This document shows positions 14,012-15,377 of a DNA stretch of 15,377 bases, piece after piece. Made by a program: the position numbers and the translations under genes. The notes below the pieces were generated by a model, which was not told where the DNA came from, ran no database searches, and saw only the letters and a program-made list of their open reading frames with translations. Each line of letters begins with the position of its first letter. Position 1 is the first letter of the stretch. The stretch is from the NCBI GenBank assembly GCA_937911235.1, contig CALDPN010000199.1, positions 1 to 15,377 on the forward strand, read 5' to 3'. Source of the DNA: an uncultured Bacteroidales bacterium. Its GTDB lineage: Bacteria; Bacteroidota; Bacteroidia; Bacteroidales; Paludibacteraceae.

Positions 14012-14884
14012 ATGGTAAAATCGTTTCTACAATATATACAGTACGAGAAGAAATATTCTTCTTGTACTGTTTTTTCGTATCAAAACGACATCTACCAGTT
14101 TCAAGATTTTCTCACCGAAAACTACTCACTTTCCATAGAGCAAACCGAACTCAAACACATTAGAAACTGGATTCTCCAACTAAAATCTAAAAATATAGAA
14201 AGTTCTTCAATAAACAGAAAACTCTCTGCACTAAAATCATTGTTTAAGTTTGGATTAAGAAACAATCACATCAAATCTAATCCATGTACTAAACTACAAT
14301 CACTTAAAACCCCGAAAAAACTACCTGTTTTTTTCAAAACAAGCGAACTCGACACCGCATTAGAATCAACAGAAAATGCAAAAAACGACTTCGCCGACAT
14401 AAGAAATAACATAATTTTAGAAATTTTATACCAAACTGGCATAAGAAGAGCAGAATTAATCGGTTTAAAAGATAGTGATTTTAATTTTTTTTCATTAACT
14501 TTGCGTATAGTCGGAAAGGGAAATAAAGAAAGAATAATACCTATAAGCAAAAACTTAAAGGAAAAAGCAGAAGAATACATAAACTTAAAAAATCAGATAT
14601 TCGACTCACCCTATTTTATATTAACAGACACAGGAGAGCAATCATATCCTAACCTTATATATAGAATAGTAAAATCAAGCATGGGCGAAGTTTCATCACT
14701 GAGCAAAAGAAGCCCTCACGTTATAAGACACAGTTTCGCAAGCAGTCTTTTAAACAACGGAGCCGAAATAAGTGCAGTAAAAGAGTTATTAGGACACGCA
14801 AACTTAGCAGCAACACAGATTTATACACATACGTCATACGAGCAGCTTAAAAAAACATATAAGCAAGCTCACCCTAGAAAATAA
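14012..14884 (+). CDS. xerC: XerC/XerD-type tyrosine recombinase
   Basis: This 290-residue site-specific recombinase is of the size typical for Xer proteins, which resolve chromosome dimers at dif. Residues 1-85 form the SAM-like DNA-binding domain (FLQYIQYEKKYSSCTVFSYQ, then INRKLSALKSLFKF). The catalytic domain has Arg145 (TGIRRAEL), Lys169 (VGKGNKER), His236 and Arg239 (SPHVIRHSFA), His262 (LLGHANL) and nucleophile Tyr271 (QIYTHTS), so the full RKHRHY set is present. Its place between rpsU and hpf, with no integrase-like neighbours or attachment repeats, points to the housekeeping enzyme rather than a mobile-element integrase. Whether it is the XerC or XerD partner cannot be told from this gene alone. 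The start is fixed by the adjacent palindrome and promoter. Confidence 0.92.
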   Translation: MVKSFLQYIQYEKKYSSCTVFSYQNDIYQFQDFLTENYSLSIEQTELKHIRNWILQLKSKNIESSSINRKLSALKSLFKFGLRNNHIKSNPCTKLQSLKTPKKLPVFFKTSELDTALESTENAKNDFADIRNNIILEILYQTGIRRAELIGLKDSDFNFFSLTLRIVGKGNKERIIPISKNLKEKAEEYINLKNQIFDSPYFILTDTGEQSYPNLIYRIVKSSMGEVSSLSKRSPHVIRHSFASSLLNNGAEISAVKELLGHANLAATQIYTHTSYEQLKKTYKQAHPRK

Positions 14885-14910
14885 ATTATTAACCTTTAAA
14901 GTGAAAGATC

Positions 14911-15204
14911 ATGGAAGTAAAGATTCAAGCAATCAAATTTGATGCTACCGCTAAACTAAAAGAGTTCATAACAAAAAAAATGAACAAATTAGAACGCTTT
15001 TATGAAGGTATCGAACTAGTAGAAGTTACACTAAAAGTAGTAAAACCAGAAACATCAGACAATAAAGAAGTAGAAGTCAAACTAATAGCACCTCACCTAG
15101 ATCTATTTGCATCTAAAGTCTCAGACACCTTCGAACAGTCTGCAGACGAGTGTGCAGAAGCCATCCAAAGACAGCTAATTAAGGCAAAAGAGAAAAAACA
15201 ATAA
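14911..15204 (+). CDS. hpf: Ribosome hibernation factor, short HPF/YfiA (RaiA) type
   Basis: This 97-residue protein binds the 30S decoding region and keeps idle ribosomes inactive during slow growth. The fold order beta-alpha-beta-beta-beta-alpha is recognisable: MEVKIQAIKFDATAKLKEFI, a basic helix KKMNKLERFYEGI, strands VEVTLKVVKP and KEVEVKLIAP, and the final helix TFEQSADECAEAIQRQL. It is the short form, with no C-terminal dimerisation domain, so 100S formation would need another factor. It starts 26 bp after xerC without a visible promoter, so it is probably co-transcribed with it. Its position beside bS21 and a tRNA fits a translation-related cluster. No G/C-rich terminator follows. Confidence 0.93.
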   Translation: MEVKIQAIKFDATAKLKEFITKKMNKLERFYEGIELVEVTLKVVKPETSDNKEVEVKLIAPHLDLFASKVSDTFEQSADECAEAIQRQLIKAKEKKQ

Positions 15205-15231
15205 AATTTTGCAACTTTTTTGTCGAAAAAT

Positions 15232-15262
15232 TTTGCCAATACAAAAAAAGTACCTACATTTG
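15232..15262 (+). promoter_or_regulatory. Promoter of the tRNA-Thr transcript
   Basis: TTTG (15232-15235) and TACATTTG (15255-15262) with a 19-bp spacer fit the consensus fully. Transcription would start near 15266, about 59 nt before the tRNA. The 10-mer AAAATTTTGC occurs at 15203-15212 and again at 15227-15236; the second copy carries the -33 box. Confidence 0.72.
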
Positions 15263-15298
15263 CAAACCATTTGAGAAAAACACCTCTCTTATGGTTTG
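15263..15298 (+). other. Imperfect hairpin at the start of the tRNA precursor leader
   Basis: CAAACCAT (15263-15270) pairs with ATGGTTTG (15291-15298). A two-base internal mismatch follows, then GAGA (15273-15276) pairs with TCTC (15285-15288). It begins at the predicted transcription start and lies upstream of the tRNA. It may be a 5' leader structure or a DNA dyad; no T tract follows. Confidence 0.45.
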
Positions 15299-15324
15299 TA
15301 AATGAAGGTTTACTAAACAACCCT

Positions 15325-15377
15325 GCCTCTTTAGCTCAGTTGGCCAGAGCACGTGATTTGTAATCTCGGGGTCGTTG
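15325..15377 (+). tRNA. tRNA-Thr (anticodon UGU), 5' part
   Basis: The first 53 bases of a tRNA are present and the 3' end is cut by the window edge. Acceptor strand GCCTCTT (15325-15331) is followed by TA, D-stem GCTC/GAGC around AGTTGGCCA, anticodon stem CGTGA/TCTCG, loop TTTGTAA and the start of the T arm. The anticodon TGT at 15359-15361 reads ACA threonine codons. The anticodon stem has one T-T mismatch in its middle pair. In many Bacteroidales this tRNA opens a cluster before tuf, which cannot be seen here. Confidence 0.93.

Noticed and set aside
14012..14884. Integrase of a mobile element at a tRNA gene
   Set aside because: The gene order rpsU-xerC-hpf is housekeeping, the length is that of Xer proteins, and no attachment-site repeats or cargo genes are seen. 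The nearby tRNA gene enters intact, though its 3' end is outside the window.

Overview
The window looks like core chromosome of a member of the Bacteroidota, most likely order Bacteroidales. Every convincing promoter has the Bacteroidetes form TTTG-N19/20-TAnnTTTG, and start codons lack Shine-Dalgarno sequences and have A/T-rich leaders. The families are typical of the order: a BT_3928-family protein, a PorZ-like beta-propeller protein, a DUF4369/DUF5106-type thioredoxin protein, and an rpsU-xerC-hpf-tRNA(Thr) run. I see no insertion sequence, phage, CRISPR array or defence island.

Layout. (1) 1-154, minus strand: the first 51 codons of a RelA/SpoT (p)ppGpp enzyme, running off the left edge, with its promoter about 150 bp upstream and a leader of five regular 21-23 bp repeats. 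(2) 155-711: a long intergenic region with that leader, an 11-bp tandem repeat, a LacI/cre-like palindrome, a second palindrome and one or two promoters. (3) 712-4464, plus: an MFS sugar symporter of the SLC45/GPH type and a GH13 amylase-type lipoprotein, probably an alpha-glucan or maltodextrin use operon, closed by a strong terminator. (4) 4589-10453, plus: DUF1599, BT_3928 family, tpiA, rdgB, porZ-like and gamma-carbonic anhydrase, with tight spacing or overlaps, so probably one long transcript. (5) A bidirectional terminator at 10455-10492. (6) 13624-10492, minus: an Xaa-Pro aminopeptidase overlapping a periplasmic thioredoxin-like protein. (7) 13767 to the end, plus: rpsU, xerC, hpf and the 5' part of tRNA-Thr(UGU), with promoters before rpsU, xerC and the tRNA.

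The genes fall into a few functional groups: carbon supply (transporter, amylase, triose-phosphate isomerase), envelope and redox (BT_3928, TlpA-like, PorZ-like), nucleotide clean-up (RdgB, perhaps DUF1599), and ribosome and growth control (RelA/SpoT, bS21, HPF, tRNA).

The most unusual signals are in composition and control DNA rather than in new genes. They are an abrupt codon-usage switch inside the transporter gene, the phased leader repeat of relA, mirror-image divergent promoters between the aminopeptidase gene and rpsU, and a palindrome over the xerC start site. No obviously new multi-gene system is visible. Promoter and operator calls were made by eye.
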